Notes under the pieces: model-generated | The model's database searches: none | The model's input: only the letters and a program-made list of their open reading frames with translations | Told to the model about the DNA's origin: nothing | Shown here: piece after piece, positions 27,991 through 40,700 of the stretch | How positions within the stretch are numbered: the stretch's first letter is position 1 | Layout of the letters: each line of letters opens with the position of its first letter | Source of the DNA: Cryptomeria japonica | Lineage: Eukaryota; Streptophyta; Pinopsida; Cupressales; Cupressaceae | Direction: 5' to 3' | DNA length: 64,000 nt | Assembly (NCBI RefSeq): GCF_030272615.1 | Contig: NC_081406.1 | Coordinates: 461,928,072-461,992,071, forward strand | Program-made: the position numbers and the translations under genes

Positions 27991-30232
27991 TGTCATGTCC
28001 CCACATTTATAGTAGAAATAATTAATATAGTTTTTGCCATATAAAATTATATGTTAAAAACATATCAAAATTATATTATATCACATTAACATTAAAATAA
28101 TATTATATATTATCAATTTACTTTATATATTGAATGATGTTATTATAGTAACAATAAATAATATTATATTTCTTAATTTAAATTTTTTATTCCATGATTT
28201 TATTATATTAACAATACACACTATATTATAATGGTGCTTTGTATTAAAACTTATATTATTTTTGTTAACCAATTAAACATGCTTTTCTTCAAAAGAGCTG
28301 TCAGAAATAGAGGGACATCAACTCTTCAAAAAGGGGGGTGCTACCTATTAGGAGACCATCGTGGCTCTTCACCACATGGGGAGGAAGGATAAATACCCCT
28401 CTATGAAAATGGGAATAGGGAGAATATAGGAGGGGAACAAGAAAGTTAGATCTACCAGCAAGGATAGAGAAATGTACAGAAACTGCCAGCAAGGATAATA
28501 AAAGAGAAGAGGGCCTGTAATGGAATATAATAGCTGATATTATATATATAAAATTTTATATGGTCTTAATTAAATTAATGGAATTAATATGATATAATGT
28601 TCAGAAGCAAATAATGTATTATTATTAAAATAGCATTAAAATGATTATACATGAGAACATTATTAGACATAAGACACACACATATATATCTGTTAATGAA
28701 TTCAGAAGGAATAAGGCAATCAAATTCAGTTTGTATAAGTTGCTATAATACTATACCATGCCAATAACATAAAATACAACAATAACAATTAATGAATAAT
28801 TCTGATTTAAAGTAATACTAACAGAAATAACTGTTAAAAATCTGATATAAGACACTAAGGCAATATAATATGATGAAGTATAATAACCATGTCAAGTACA
28901 AATTGATTATCATAATTAGTTCAACTGAGTGACAAATATGACTTCATTGTAATATTACAAAAAGGTCATTCTAAATGAGGGACTCTCTTAAGTATGCCAC
29001 TCCATAGTGGATGCCTAACACCTTCCACATGGAGCCAAGATGGGTGAAGCATTTTCTCTTGGGCTTAAGAGAGAAGGTAGTTGTGGAGAGGGGGAACGGC
29101 GATAGAACACCTCGCTGGGTACGCCACTCCATGATGGATGCCTAACACCTGCCATATGGAGCCAAGGGGGATATGGTATTCTGCCATTGGGCCTAGGAGG
29201 GATGGTTTCTAGGACACCCTATCCAACTAATGGACTAAAGGAATTGATTAGTAACTGACTTACAAACTAACTTTATATAATAATCTGATCTCATTTCGAA
29301 AATATAATAATATGATTATATCCTGAGTTACCGGGTTTGACCCCCTAGACCCTTGGTACTAGTCCAGTATGGTCCTGGTCCGGGGTTTGGGTTCAGTTCA
29401 CATGTGGTTCAGACAGGGTTTGTGGTTCACAGGCCTGGTTTGAACTAGGGCGAACCCAAGATGACCCACGGTCGAACCTAAGAGGACCCAAGACAAACCC
29501 AGGGGTCTGACAGTCCAAAAATGGATTTATTTTTCGCAAAATTTTTTGTTTTGAATTCCACCACATAAAAAATTAAAATGACCCTATGTCTCAAGCCACA
29601 CACCTATGCATCTTACAACCAAGAGAAAAGCACAAGTCTTTACGAAAGAACAAGTCAGAAATGACAATTCCTATTTGGGAGAATGCACCTTGATCATAAT
29701 TTTGACTTCTTTGGCTTGGTTCTTGACATCTTAAAAAAGCAGAAAATTGATGCACGCCATGGAGTTCCTTGTGGGTTTGAAGGTTGTAATTTGGTGTTGG
29801 CAATGGGGGCACAGCCCCTCGACCCTGCCCTCTACAGCGACAGAGAGCATGCCCTTGCCATTGCGCCGGGACCCTACGAGGGGCACTGCATATATATATA
29901 ATTTACATATTTTTGTACTAACGAACCCAAACCCCTTTTCAAAATTGTGTCGTACCAGCATACCGGGTTCTTTGAACCTGCACCAGTTCATGAACCCAAA
30001 CCAGTAACTTAGATTATATCCCACAATTATAATTCTAACAGCCATTAATATAGCAAATTTGATATCATTTAATATAGTTCATTTTTCAGTTTAAGTATTA
30101 TTTCATATATGTTCTCTAATTTTGTTGTAGGAAAACAGTATACAAAGGTACACCTATAAAACCCAATTACCTATTTATAGATTTGGTCAAATTTAGGTTA
30201 AATTAAAGTGTAACTAATTAGGGGACATTACA
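27991..30232 (+). repeat. Family A LTR, best preserved copy
   Basis: This 2,242 bp LTR starts TGTCATGTCCCC and ends GGGGACATTACA. It is flanked by a polypurine tract on the left and a primer-binding site on the right. It includes the duplicated CTCCAT block and the TIR element (29324-30011). Among the six LTR positions this is the one to use as a reference. Confidence 0.9.
29324..30011. mobile_element. Nested TIR DNA element, copy in fifth LTR
   Basis: 688 bp between GATTATATCC at 29314-29323 and 30012-30021. The left end is TGAGTTACCGGG and the right end is CCAGTAACTTA. No transposase. Confidence 0.65.
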
Positions 30233-30514
30233 GTGGTATAAGAGCATGATTCTGCCAGCCTGTTGGACAAAACAACTACTCAGTTAGGACTAATTATTCC
30301 AGTCTCTTCTCAAATAAATAAAAAATTGAATTGGTTAGGCCAACATTGCATTCCTATGAGTGTGCCTTTAACGTCTTCGTGTCTTACATGTTTCTTATGT
30401 GTTTTGAGCATGCCTACTGCATGGGTGTTTTATATTTACACTTTCCACATGTATACCTTGTGCTTGCACCATGTCTATCATGTGTCTGGCATATGTGTTT
30501 TATATCTTATGTGT
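30233..30514 (+). mobile_element. Family A internal region, copy 5, truncated by the Tat-like element
   Basis: It starts with the primer-binding site variant TGGTATAAGAGCA and matches other copies exactly up to TATATCTTATGTGT at 30514. There the sequence switches to the Tat-like LTR (TGTTATCACTG). The other family A sequence beyond the insertion resumes about 950 bp into the next LTR, so about 3 kb of target sequence is missing. Confidence 0.85.
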
Positions 30515-33500
30515 TGTTATCACTGATTAAATATGGGCTTTTCCTTTCCCATAATTTGCTGTGATTTTTGAAATTTTAAGTAAGGCACATTTTTTATTGC
30601 TTCAGCTCTGTGCTAGGACTTAAGGGCTTAGGTTTTGATTTTAAATCGCTTAATGTTTGATTAAAAATCCTTTGGTTTCTATTCTTTCATTACTTTATCC
30701 ACTTAAGTAATTGGTCCTGGGGTCATAGGAAGTGTCCCCCCTTGTCTTTTGCCTAGGCGGTCATGTGAATTAATCATAAAATTTAGGCCTTATATATTTT
30801 CCTCCTAAAGTTGTCGGGCCCAGTAAGTGGTGTGCATCTCGCGGGTGGATCTATGGCTTTCGTTATTTTGCTAGGCGAAGTTGCGTGCAATTTAAAACCA
30901 GCGAAGTTGCGAAAATGACATGGCATGCCAAGTAGATAGTCTAGCTAGTCGAGAGGGTGAGTAAGATGGTGGAACATGGCATAGGCTTCAATAGTCAGCA
31001 AGCCAGGATTAAGGGTTAAAAGGCAGGTCCCAGAGGTGAGTCAGGTCCCGGGATAGGAGATGACCTGGCAGATACAGGTGGTAAGAATTAATTGGAGCCT
31101 AATGCTTTCTCTCGGCAAATGAAAGACTGACATGTCAGCTCTCAAGGTGACTAGATGCCTGGTGTTCAAAGTTGAGTAAGAGGGCCCACGCCTCCCGGAG
31201 TCTATTCAGATGGTTAAGTGTCAAGTAACTAGAAAATGATCTGATGGCCCTCGTGATTTTGCAAGGGTAAGATGCTCGTGCTTTATACCCTACGAAATAG
31301 TGAAAGTAAAAGAGGTTCGTCCATGTGTCATGATAGATGGTGACGTGTCCATGGACACATGGTTTTGGAAGAAGTTGTGGGCCTGCCAAGGTGGAACAGG
31401 CGGTATAAAGGAGAGACACGTAGCGGACGTTGAATTGAATATGAAAGGTTTTCCAAAGCTAGTGGCTGAGTGCCATGTGGTAGCCAATAGCCAATAAAGA
31501 GGCGGGATGCTGCGTAGAGCCAAGACTGTTAAGTCAGTGTAACGGTCGATCAAGTTTCTTTTGATCAGACGGTTGGCGCTATTTCGCAGGACCAAATTGC
31601 CTAATGGTTATGCTTCATGAAGCTACGAAAGAGTGAGAGGAAAGAATTGCAGGAACATTGTGGCCCGTTGGAGCGAAAAATATGAATTCTCTCATGAATT
31701 CAATTTTGAAAGGATGGCCGAAGCATGCAGAATCAATGTTGCAGTTAAGACCTTGGGTACAATATATGATTTCCTATCAACCGGATGAAGGTATCTTTCT
31801 AAAAAATTATTGCAGAGGAGCAGATATAGAGCTATTTTCTTCTTATATAGAGCAAGTCAATTCAGTTGCAGAGTGAATTCCTTCGAGCTAAGAACTTTGT
31901 GCATCAGTTTGATGCCAGCTATGACCCATTGTCTATCTTTTTCCCTCAGGAGGAGAAAATAAAGTTTCTAATTGTTTGCTTTGAGGATGTGATGCAGACC
32001 CTGAAGGAGAAGAGGGAAGCTATGATTAAAGGCAACCCTGAAAAGGAAAGAATGGTTCTAAGTAGGTTTGTTTCTAGCAAAGCAATCCCTCCTAGTGACT
32101 ATAGACTGCACAAGAAATCTAGTTATAGTGTGATGATGCCTACAACAGGGGAGCCCTCTACCTCCAAACGAAAGAGGAAGATACAAGATGTCATTGACAT
32201 CTAAGAGAGCCCAAAGAAGTAGAGAGTAGGGAAAGAAGTACAATCTAATACACCTTTGTACTCTCCATCCCAAACCCCTATCCACATAGGAGATGAGAAA
32301 GCAGCAGCTGAGCAACTTCTACAGTTAGGCAGTCTAGGGGAAATTGCTTATACTTATGATGAAGTGGAAGAAGGAATGCAAGAAGAACCCCTTGCAGCTG
32401 AAATGACTATTACCACCACTAAACTCAAAGGCTAGGAGTGGGATCCTGAGATAAGGCAGGCAAGTGATGACTTCTTGGCTGACAACAATTTCGTCAGATC
32501 AGGAGCATTTATGCAATTTATATGGAAAAATAATATAGATAAGTACAATGCAAGATGTAGAAGAGAAAAGGTGAGCAACCTAATAAAGATCTAGCCTTGG
32601 TATAGGAGGAAATAAAACAAGAGATGAGGGAAGAATTTAAGACCATCACTCTTGAGCAAGGGAGAGATATAGTGGGACAAGCTAGAGTGCTTATTTTACC
32701 TGAGTGTGATATAGCAGATGCCCTGGTAATAGAGGCAGTGAGAAAGGAGACCAAGCCCATGGAGGGAATTACTTTCAGTAAGGATAATTTTGTACTCATC
32801 ATGTGGTCTCTCAAGAGAAATGAGAGTAAGAAAACCAAAGATACCCCAGGGTCAAGTTACCTTGGTGGAATGATGGTGAAGAGAGTGCAGAACATGGGGG
32901 TGGTGGAAGCTACTAGCACTATCCTAGAGACTAAAAAATTTAGTGTTGCAGCAGCAAAAAAGGAGGCCAAGGATAAAGAGATCCTCCAAGTCAAGTTGGA
33001 GACAGTTTTGAAGGCCTACAATAGTGCTAAGGAGGAGGTAAGAGGTAAGGATAGCATCATTGCTAATCTGCAAAGCCGGCTGACTAGACATCACCATCAT
33101 GGTGAGTCTTCAACACTGATGATCTCCTCTTCCCGTCCAAGACCTCCACCTACTAGCCCTATCATTGAGTTCCCACCATCTCCCGCACCCTCCAGCTCTC
33201 AAATGGTTGAGATTACTCCTCAAGAGCTAGAAAATTTGAATCATGCTCAGGCCTTGTATGCAAAGAAATATGAGGAGAGAGTAAGGGCTACTATTTTTAG
33301 TTTTGCAGATACAATGAGTGCCTCATTACTATATAATAACATAGGCAAGATTTTGGATATGAGGAGTGAACTCAATGGGGATAAGGCCATTTTGACACCT
33401 ATTCTTGACAAGTGGAAGCCTAGAGAGCAGGACTTGGATTCTATTTGTGCATCTTATGATGAAGCAGGGGTTGATCCTATCATTAAATCCACTTGTGACA

Positions 33501-34934
33501 CCGCCAAGCATCTAGTAAAATTGGTAGGAGAGGTAGACAATGCTGATAGGAAAATCAACCTGTATAAAAAGGAATACACTGATCATGTTTTTGAATTGAT
33601 TCCAGGAGTTTTTGCTAGCCCAAATCAGTTAAAGGACAAACAAGTATGGTTTAAATAATTAGAGGCCAAATTGTCAGCCAGAATAAAAGGAATTATTGAT
33701 TTAGATGATGCTTCCTTTTTTGTTGTAACAATTCAAGAGATAGAGAGAATTAAATCTCACTATGCTTTCCTCAATTCAGAGGTTAACAAGATGAGAAATT
33801 CTTGGAAAAGGTTGACCAAGGCTAAGACAAAAGGGATTGATTTCACATGGCCAACTGATGATGTGTACAGTGAATGGACAACGAAATATGCCATCCAGGA
33901 CACAAAGCAGTTAGAGGGTGCTGCGGAACAGTTGGAAGAGTTTGCAATAGGACAGTAAGTTGAAGAAGCTGTAGAGGTCGAAAAGGACTTGTAACTATTT
34001 TTGTAAAAGGCTTTGTAACCTCTTTTGTAAAAGAAATGATTGTAACAAATTCTCCTAGGAAAGTTTGAAGCTATTGTGTATCCATATTGTTATAAATGGA
34101 TACGAGGACTATGTAAAAAGGCATCACAAATAATTGTAAGAAAATGCTATAGAAATTTATCTGAGCTTTCCTAAGTTTAATGGAGAATATTCAAAAAATT
34201 TTGTAATGCTTTCTTGAAGATAATATCAATATACAGACCATCGGTTTTGAGTAAAGATTTGTGTCATCTTCAAATGTGTTTGCATTTATTTACTGTTTCA
34301 TATTGAATGATCCAGAGTTATTTTGTTTGAATAGGGTTTGTAAGGCAACTTTCAGTAGATGTGTTTACTAGATTTTCTCTTTAGGAGGGAAATTAAATAT
34401 GCCGGGATCACTTCTACCAGTAAATTACCTATAAGACATCTTGAATCTTGATGAGCATAGTTTGATTTGGTATGCATAATTTGTCATGTATGTTAGGAAT
34501 ATATAGGGATTAAAAGAAGCTGAGCCAATGGGATGTGTAGAGATATTCTGTTTGGGGAGTATTGTTTGAATTTTGATGACTCTGTGACCTTAGATAAGGC
34601 ACTGGTATCGATCAAGGTTGTCTATTGCATGTTTTGTAGATCAAAAATACTGAATATGAGTATAATTTTCATTCCTTTGCTTCAGTTAGTTTCAAGGTGA
34701 ATAGATCCACTGGTTTTCTCGAATGGTTTGCTATGGATTTTTCTTTTGAAAGTGTGAATTTAGTTCACAAAGGTATACCCGCCTGGACTCTGAATAAGTT
34801 CAAAGTGTAGAAGGTTAAATCAAACCTTGTCATATGTTGTCCTAAGAGTTTCCTTCCCCTTAACATCTCTCCTACATAGAGTTTAATCATCTTATTATAA
34901 TGATGTTGAAGTGAATTAGATTTTGAAGACAACA
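30515..34934 (+). repeat. 5' LTR of the Tat-like element, internally deleted
   Basis: It starts TGTTATCACTG and ends AAGACAACA, so the ends are inverted TGTT/AACA. The start is fixed exactly by the switch from family A sequence. It is about 1.65 kb shorter than the 3' LTR: the joint at about 31888 (GCTAAGAA / CTTTGTGCATC) removes the front half of the LTR-borne ORF. It holds a TATAAAG at 31404 and a mutated form of the ACGT palindrome near 31341. Confidence 0.85.
31886..33992 (+). pseudogene. C-terminal part of the LTR-borne ORF, 5' LTR copy
   Basis: This corresponds to 45141-47244 in the 3' LTR. It has lost the first half through the deletion joint near 31888. It has stops at about 32202 and 32217, and a one-base loss near 32559 that shifts frame. 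After that it is open for 344 codons (32624-33658) and again from 33671 to 33958. Visible features are a lysine-rich KRKRK patch, a Glu/Lys-rich coiled-coil-like stretch (about 32930-33070), a Pro/Ser-rich linker (about 33120-33210) and an acidic helical tail. At most positions where the 3' copy has TAG or TAA, this copy has a sense codon, commonly CAG. Function unknown; I do not recognise a domain. Confidence 0.7.
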
Positions 34935-34938
34935 AAAG

Positions 34939-34957
34939 TGGTGACTCTGTTGGGGAG
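34939..34957 (+). other. Primer-binding site of the Tat-like element
   Basis: TGGTGACTCTGTTGGGGAG lies four bases after the LTR end. It begins with the TGG expected opposite a tRNA CCA end and resembles the TGGCGACTC-type sites I recall from Tat/Ogre elements (tRNA-Arg type). The exact tRNA is not verified. Confidence 0.7.
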
Positions 34958-35146
34958 TGTCACATTAAGGATCCAGATGCAGATTTGTGCTTAAGTATGT
35001 AAAGAAAAACATTGTGTTTGTGGAATCCTTGCATATTATTCTAAAAAAAAATTTCTCGTAATTCCCATATTCTTGTGGGTGGCAACTCTATTTTATTGGA
35101 ACCAGTCGTTGTGAATTGTAAATCATTTCAAAAGAAAACAAGCATA

Positions 35147-37204
35147 ATGCAAGGAGGAAAAAATACTAGGTCATTCATGAAGAAACATCCTCGTGAAACT
35201 TTGCAGGAAGGTTTGCCAGAGTAGTCACGAAGGGGCCAAAAGAGATCTGTGCTGCATGAGCCATCAAACGTTGCTTGGGTACAGAAGAATAATAATACTG
35301 GTAAGATGCCTGATCGACTTATTTATGCAAAGTCTAATTCATCTTTCAGAGATTTTGAATATGATATATTAGGTTTCCATTCAGGATTGTTTGGAAATAT
35401 TGATAATGCACCTGTTTTAAATCAAGATTTATCTCATGTTAGTGTTTCTGCAAGAGATAGGACCAGTTCAAATGCATTTAGACACTCTGTGCCTAGAACA
35501 ATAGATGGAAACATTAGTTTGATTGACATAGACCAAGTCAATATATCTAATTCTGAGGAAAATTTCCTTGATGAAGATAAAGTGTCCCAAGAGACTGAAG
35601 ACTTGAATAGAAGAGTTCACCATTTAATCTCCCTAAGAGCCCAAAAGGAAGCAAATAAGGAGAAGGAAGTCAAAGCTAAATTAATGGAAAGAGATAGGCT
35701 TCTTAGACAGATAGCTGATCTTGAGGTGCTAGATAAGGAGAAAGAAAAAAGTGATGAAGAAGGCCCTGTGATTAGAGAAATCTTGATCCCCAAGGTTAAG
35801 CCAACATATAGGTCAGTAGTCCAGCCAAGTAAGGAAACACTCGGTGATTCACAGTTTCCTAGGACAAAGGTGGATAAGGCAAAACAGAAATGGGTAGATG
35901 ATGGAATTGAATCTAAAACTGTAGAGGAGATTTCTCATAGGTTATCAGCACATGAGAAAGAAATGGAAAGAATGAGGAAAGAAAAGGAGGATCTCCAAAT
36001 GGAATTAGAGAAAGTTGAATTGGAAGCAGCAAATCAGGAGGTAAAAAGAAAAATTAGTTACTTAAAGGCTCCCCCTATCACGTTTCCATCAAAAGATTTG
36101 AATAAGCCCGATCCTTAGCAAATTTCCCTTCCCCCTGTTAAAATTCAACTTGCAGTGCCTACTAATGTACCATCAGTGAGTCAAACCCCTGTGAATATTC
36201 ATCACACCCAAATATCTCAGCTTCCAATTCCAACAATTAGAATGAAGATGGGAAATAATAATGCCCTTGCCCCTTTTCAAAGGAGACCAATCAATTTAGT
36301 ACAATACAAACAATTGTTTTTTGATGGGATCCCAAGATATCCCAATCATGTTCCTACTGAGCTAAGAGACAAACTACATAAATTATTTGGAAACAATGCC
36401 ATTAGTGCTGAGGATCATCTAAAATCTTTTGGGGACCTAATAAATGATTATGAGATAGTGGATGAAGATGTTATTATGAAACTGTTTGTTCAGTCCTTGG
36501 TTGATGATGCAAGAGATTGGCTCAAAGGTCTTCCAGTAAACAACATAGGGTCATGGGAGGATTTTAAAAAGTGATTTGAAGAACAGTATGGTGATAAGAC
36601 TAATGTGAGCTTTATGCTCGATGAGTTCAATAATATCAGAAAGTCTAATAATGAAATGGTCACTGATTTCAATGCCAGATTCCAAAAGGCCATGCACAGA
36701 TTGTATCAAGTGATGAGATTAGATGATAACATGTGTTTAAATACTTATTACAATGCATTTGATTCTAAGATGGCCTATATCTTGAGAGATGAGAATCCAC
36801 ATAATTTGAGAGATGCTTTTAGAATTGCCATTAATGTAGAAAGTAATAGAAAAGAATCCGGGAAGTTGGGAAGAAGAATAGATGGTAGATTATGGCAAGA
36901 GACAAAATAGCAGCCCCATAAAGCACCAAAGGAGGAAGACAAGATAGAGAAGTTGGTCATTGCAATGAAGGATCTGACTGTCAAGGTAAACAAAAATGCT
37001 AAACCTCATTATAAATGGAAAGATAGACCCCCTAGATTGCATGACATGCCATATAATAATAACTGGAAAGATGGCAAACCCCAAAATGAGAAAATTGCCC
37101 AAAATCAGGACACTCCAGATCCCTTGAAAGGGAAAACGGTCCATAATATGGAAAACACTCCCTAGTGTATTGCTTGTGATGGACCACATTATCCTCATTA
37201 GTCT
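35147..37204 (+). pseudogene. gag: gag of the Tat-like element, with interrupted frame
   Basis: The frame starts at ATG 35147 (reading MQGGKNTRSF) and continues in one phase with stops at 35222, 36116, 36572, 36908, 37163 and 37199 and no frameshift. The first 300 residues are charged and helical, with a Lys/Glu-rich coiled-coil-like stretch at about 35600-36050. A retrotransposon gag (capsid) domain follows at about 36290-36890; its recognisable core includes ARDWLKGLP and the FEEQYGD region just after the 36572 TGA. A degenerate zinc knuckle of form C-x2-C-x3-H-x4-[C to S] lies at 37166-37204. Gag packages the element RNA into virus-like particles in the cytoplasm. Coding capacity is lost in this copy. 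Confidence 0.8.
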
Positions 37205-38485
37205 GTGGTGGATCAGGCTATTGAAGAATCTATGAGACAAGAAGCCGAGCCTGATATCAATATGTTTGAAATCGTCATAGAAAGTTATGAGGAGTCTATA
37301 CAAAGTGAATACAGTGATGTATTAGATAATGAAAGGTTTGTTCAAAGACAACTAACCTTAGATTGGCATCCTACATTGAATGTGGTAACAATTGAGGATG
37401 AAGAAGTTCATCTTAGAAGGCCTAGTGAGGAAGAGGTCAAAAATCTCACTAAAGCTGCCATTGCCAAAGCAAAACACAACTATAACTTGAGAAGCACTAA
37501 GAGGGACACTGATCAAGGTGAACCTAGTTCCATGTTCACAAAAGAGATCACCCAAAAAGGGGCAGTAGGTAGTGCTACTACTGTTCCTAAGATTAGTGAA
37601 GAAAAGAAGGAACAAGTCAAAGATGTACCCAACAGTATAGATATCGGTGATATACAAGGGGCTGCCACAATGAAAAAGACAAGTCAACTCAAGACAGAAA
37701 GAGTTAGAGCTAGTACTGAAATAAGCAATAGTTCTACATTTGACATGGTTCAAGCTCTTACTCAAATGAAGGTCACTGTTCCATTAGTAGAATTACTGAA
37801 GATTGAAGAACATAGGGATGCAGCTTTGTCTTTATTCTCTAGTATATCTGATAGTGACACAGTCTTACCCACCGGTTCAGCTAGAATTGGAAAGGATCAA
37901 GAGTTCCAAACCCCAGAGGTTTATGTTGGAACCACTATCACTCAAGAGCCTTCACAGGTAGATACCTTCTATGTTACTTTGTTAGTCAATAACAGGTTGA
38001 TTAAAAACTGCATGATAGATTGAGGAGTTGTTGCTAATGTAATGCCCTATGGTGTTATGAAAGAATTAGGACTATCAATAGCCACTGTGTATGGGAAATG
38101 CTATGCCATGGATAACAGAGAAGTGCCTGTGATAGGTACAATGAAAGATGTAGAAGTAAAAATAGCAGCATTCCCTGAGGCAACTTATAAGATGGATGTT
38201 ATTGTTACTGATACTAAGCCCCATTATGGTATGTTACTTTCCAGGCAGTGGGTAGCAACAGTAGGAGGAAATGTTCAACTGGACCTATCCTATGCCACCA
38301 TTCCAATCAATGGAAATGAGGTCAAATTGTACAGAGAGCCATGTGCTCCTAGGGTAATTGAAAATGTAGACCCTAATATGCTTAATTGTATGATTGATGT
38401 AGATCTTGATAACTTTAGACTTCAACCAATTTTACCTCAACTAAAGAATACTGACCCTATTGTGGTCAAATTAGAAGCACAATAG
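37205..38485 (+). pseudogene. Linker and aspartic protease region of the Tat-like polyprotein
   Basis: This continues the gag phase. The first 240 codons are acidic linker. The retropepsin-like domain spans about 37920-38400. Its active site should read Asp-Ser-Gly, but here it is GAT-TGA-GGA at 38018-38026, so the middle codon is a stop. Downstream, the GMLLSRQW and LDLSYATIPI segments match the conserved end of plant gypsy proteases. Family role: processing of the Gag-Pol polyprotein. Stops at 38021 and 38483 disable this copy. Confidence 0.78.
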
Positions 38486-39091
38486 TATGGACTATGGCAG
38501 ATGTATTTTGATGGAGCTTGCTCCAAAGAAGGATCTGGAGCAAGTGTTCTTTTTGTATCCCCATCAAGTATGACCTTTAAGTATTCATTCTTATTGGCCT
38601 TCCAATGCACAAATAATACTGCAGAGTATGAAACTCTATTTCTAGGGCTTGAAGTTGCAAAGAAGCATGGAATTTAGTTGTTGATAGTGTCAGGGGATTC
38701 GGAATTGGTTGTATCTTAGGTAAGATCCAAATATGCATCCAAGAATGATAGATTAAAGAGATATAAACATGCAGTTTGGGATGTTATTGAGCATTTTAGT
38801 GCATTTTCTATTAATTGGATAGAGCGATCAAAGAACATTATGGCAGATTTCCTAGCCAATGTTGCCTTGAATAATGATGATGCAACATTAACTGGTATTT
38901 CTACTATGGAGATAAAGTCTAGGCTTGTCATTCTTGACAATGTGTACAATTGGAAAGTTTTTGCTGATGATGAAGACATCCTTAGGTTCATCCAATGTGT
39001 TGATGATTATGATGGATAGAAGTTTGATTGCAATGCACTGGTGGAGGTGGTTGACAATAAGGAAACAGTGTTTGGAAATGATTTAGTCTAG
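38486..39091 (+). pseudogene. Additional RNase H domain between protease and RT (Tat-clade type)
   Basis: It stays in the same phase as gag and protease. All four catalytic acidic positions of a type I RNase H are visible: Asp at 38510 (YFDGAC), Glu at 38624 (NNTAEYE), Asp at 38696 (VSGDSE) and Asp at 38846 (MADFLA). Stops at 38675, 38717, 39017 and 39089 interrupt it. A second, gypsy-type RNase H follows RT at about 40200, so the element encoded two. An acquired archaeal-like RNase H is known from the Tat clade. Its position ahead of RT here should be compared with described lineages. The role would be degrading RNA in the RNA:DNA hybrid. Confidence 0.75.
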
Positions 39092-40055
39092 TTGGAAACT
39101 AATGAGATACCTAAAGGGTTGGTAGAGTTGGAAAGCATGTTCAGTTATAATGATAGTCACTTACATCAGCAGTCTACCACCAAGTTGGAAGAGTTAGAGG
39201 AGGTAAACCTGGGGACTGAATCATCCCCTAAGTTAGTATATATTGGAAAGAAGTTACCCCCTCATGTCAGGACTAACCTTATTAATTTATTGAAGAAATA
39301 TAAACATGTTTTTGCTTGGTCTTATGAAGACCTAAAGGTGTATAGACAAGATCTTTTTCAGCATGAAGTTCCTTTACTTCTAGATGCTAAGCCTTTCAGA
39401 CAGAAACAGAGGCCCATCAATCCCTTGTTAGAAACTAAACTACAACAAGAGTTGACTAAATTGAGAGAAGGGGGATTATCAAACCAATAAGGCATTCTTC
39501 ATGGGTCTCTAATCTAGTCCCAGTAAGAAAGAAGAATGGGGACATTAGATTGTGTGTAGATTTCAGAAATTTAAATGTTGCCTCTTTGAAAGATAACTAC
39601 TCTTCCCCAAATATGGAAGCCATGCTATAGAGAGTGACAGGATGTGACCTTTTATCTATGACGGATGGTTTTTCTAGATACAATCAAGAGTTAGTGAAGG
39701 AATCTGAACGGTTTAAAACTGCCTTCACTACTCCATGGGGAACATATGTCTATGTGAGAATGTCGTTCGGATTGAAAAATGCTGGAGCTACATTTCAGAG
39801 GGCCATGGATGTAGCCTTTAAAGAATTCATCAATATCATCATGGTGGTTTATCAAGATGATCTAACCTGTTTCTCTAAAAGGGCTGATGATCATTGTGGA
39901 AATTTGGAAAAGGTGTTCAATAAAGCTTTGGAATTTGGTGTGTCACTAAACCCAAGAAATGTCATTTTGGAGTTACAGAAGGAAAACTACTGGGACACAT
40001 TGTTTCCAAGGAAGGGGTAAGGATAGACCCTAAAAAAATTGAGGCAATAAATAAG
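39092..40055 (+). pseudogene. pol: Reverse transcriptase of the Tat-like element, frameshifted
   Basis: The RT starts with an N-terminal segment containing KHVFAWSYEDL and the HEVPLL-KPFRQKQRP entry motif. An extra G in the run near 39474 shifts the frame; in the new phase KPIRHSSWVSNLVPVRKKNG and LCVDFRNLN follow. The catalytic box is YQDD at 39850-39861. A lost base near 39950 shifts phase again before the LLGHIVS segment. A TAG lies at 39628. All the core motifs of a Ty3/gypsy RT are identifiable, so the copy decayed after insertion. It would copy element RNA to cDNA. Confidence 0.85.
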
Positions 40056-40700
40056 GTGTCTGAACCTAAGAATGTGAAAGGCATTCAATCTTTTCTAAGC
40101 AAAGTGAATTTTGTTAGGAGGTTCATTGCAAACTTTGTAGAGATAGTCAAGCCTATTGTCAAGTTGCTAAAAAAGGATACCAAATTTTGTTGGGATCAAG
40201 AAGCCTCCAAGGATTTTTCTGAAATTAAGAAAGCCATTCAGGAAGCACCAGTGCTAAAATCTCCTGATTATAGTAAGCCCTTTTCCCTATTCTCTTTTGC
40301 TTCATATCATATAGTAGCGGCAGTATTGTTACAAAAGGACAATGAGGGATATGAACATCCCATAGCCTTCTACAGTAAGTCTTTGTAGGTGGCAGAACTA
40401 AAATATGAGACCATGGAGAAACAAGCCTATGCTCTAGTTAAAGTTTTTAAGGCTTTTAGGCCATACTTAGTGAATGCAAATATCATTGCCTATGTCCCAC
40501 ATGCCGCAGTTAAGGATATTTTGTCCCAGTCTGAAGTTATAGGGAGAAGATGTAGATGGATTAATAGGATCCAAGAATTTGAATTGGAGATAAAGATTAC
40601 CAAATTGGTAAGAGGTTTAGGTTTGGCTAAAATCATGACTGAGTCCAATCTTATGAACATTGAAATACATAATGTTGAAGTCAGAGATACCTCAGTCACT
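40056..40700 (+). pseudogene. Ty3/gypsy RNase H and connection region
   Basis: The phase is shared with the integrase. The tether after RT includes the VNFVRRFIANF and FCWDQEA segments. The RNase H part follows: PFSLFSFASYHIVAAVLLQ stands where the usual first-Asp motif lies, with the Asp apparently replaced by Phe/Ser. Then come HPIAFYSKSL, a TAG at 40386, and YETMEKQAYALV with the conserved Glu. The apparent loss of the first Asp agrees with the known decay of gypsy RNase H once a second RNase H is present, but it could also be random mutation here. Confidence 0.72.
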
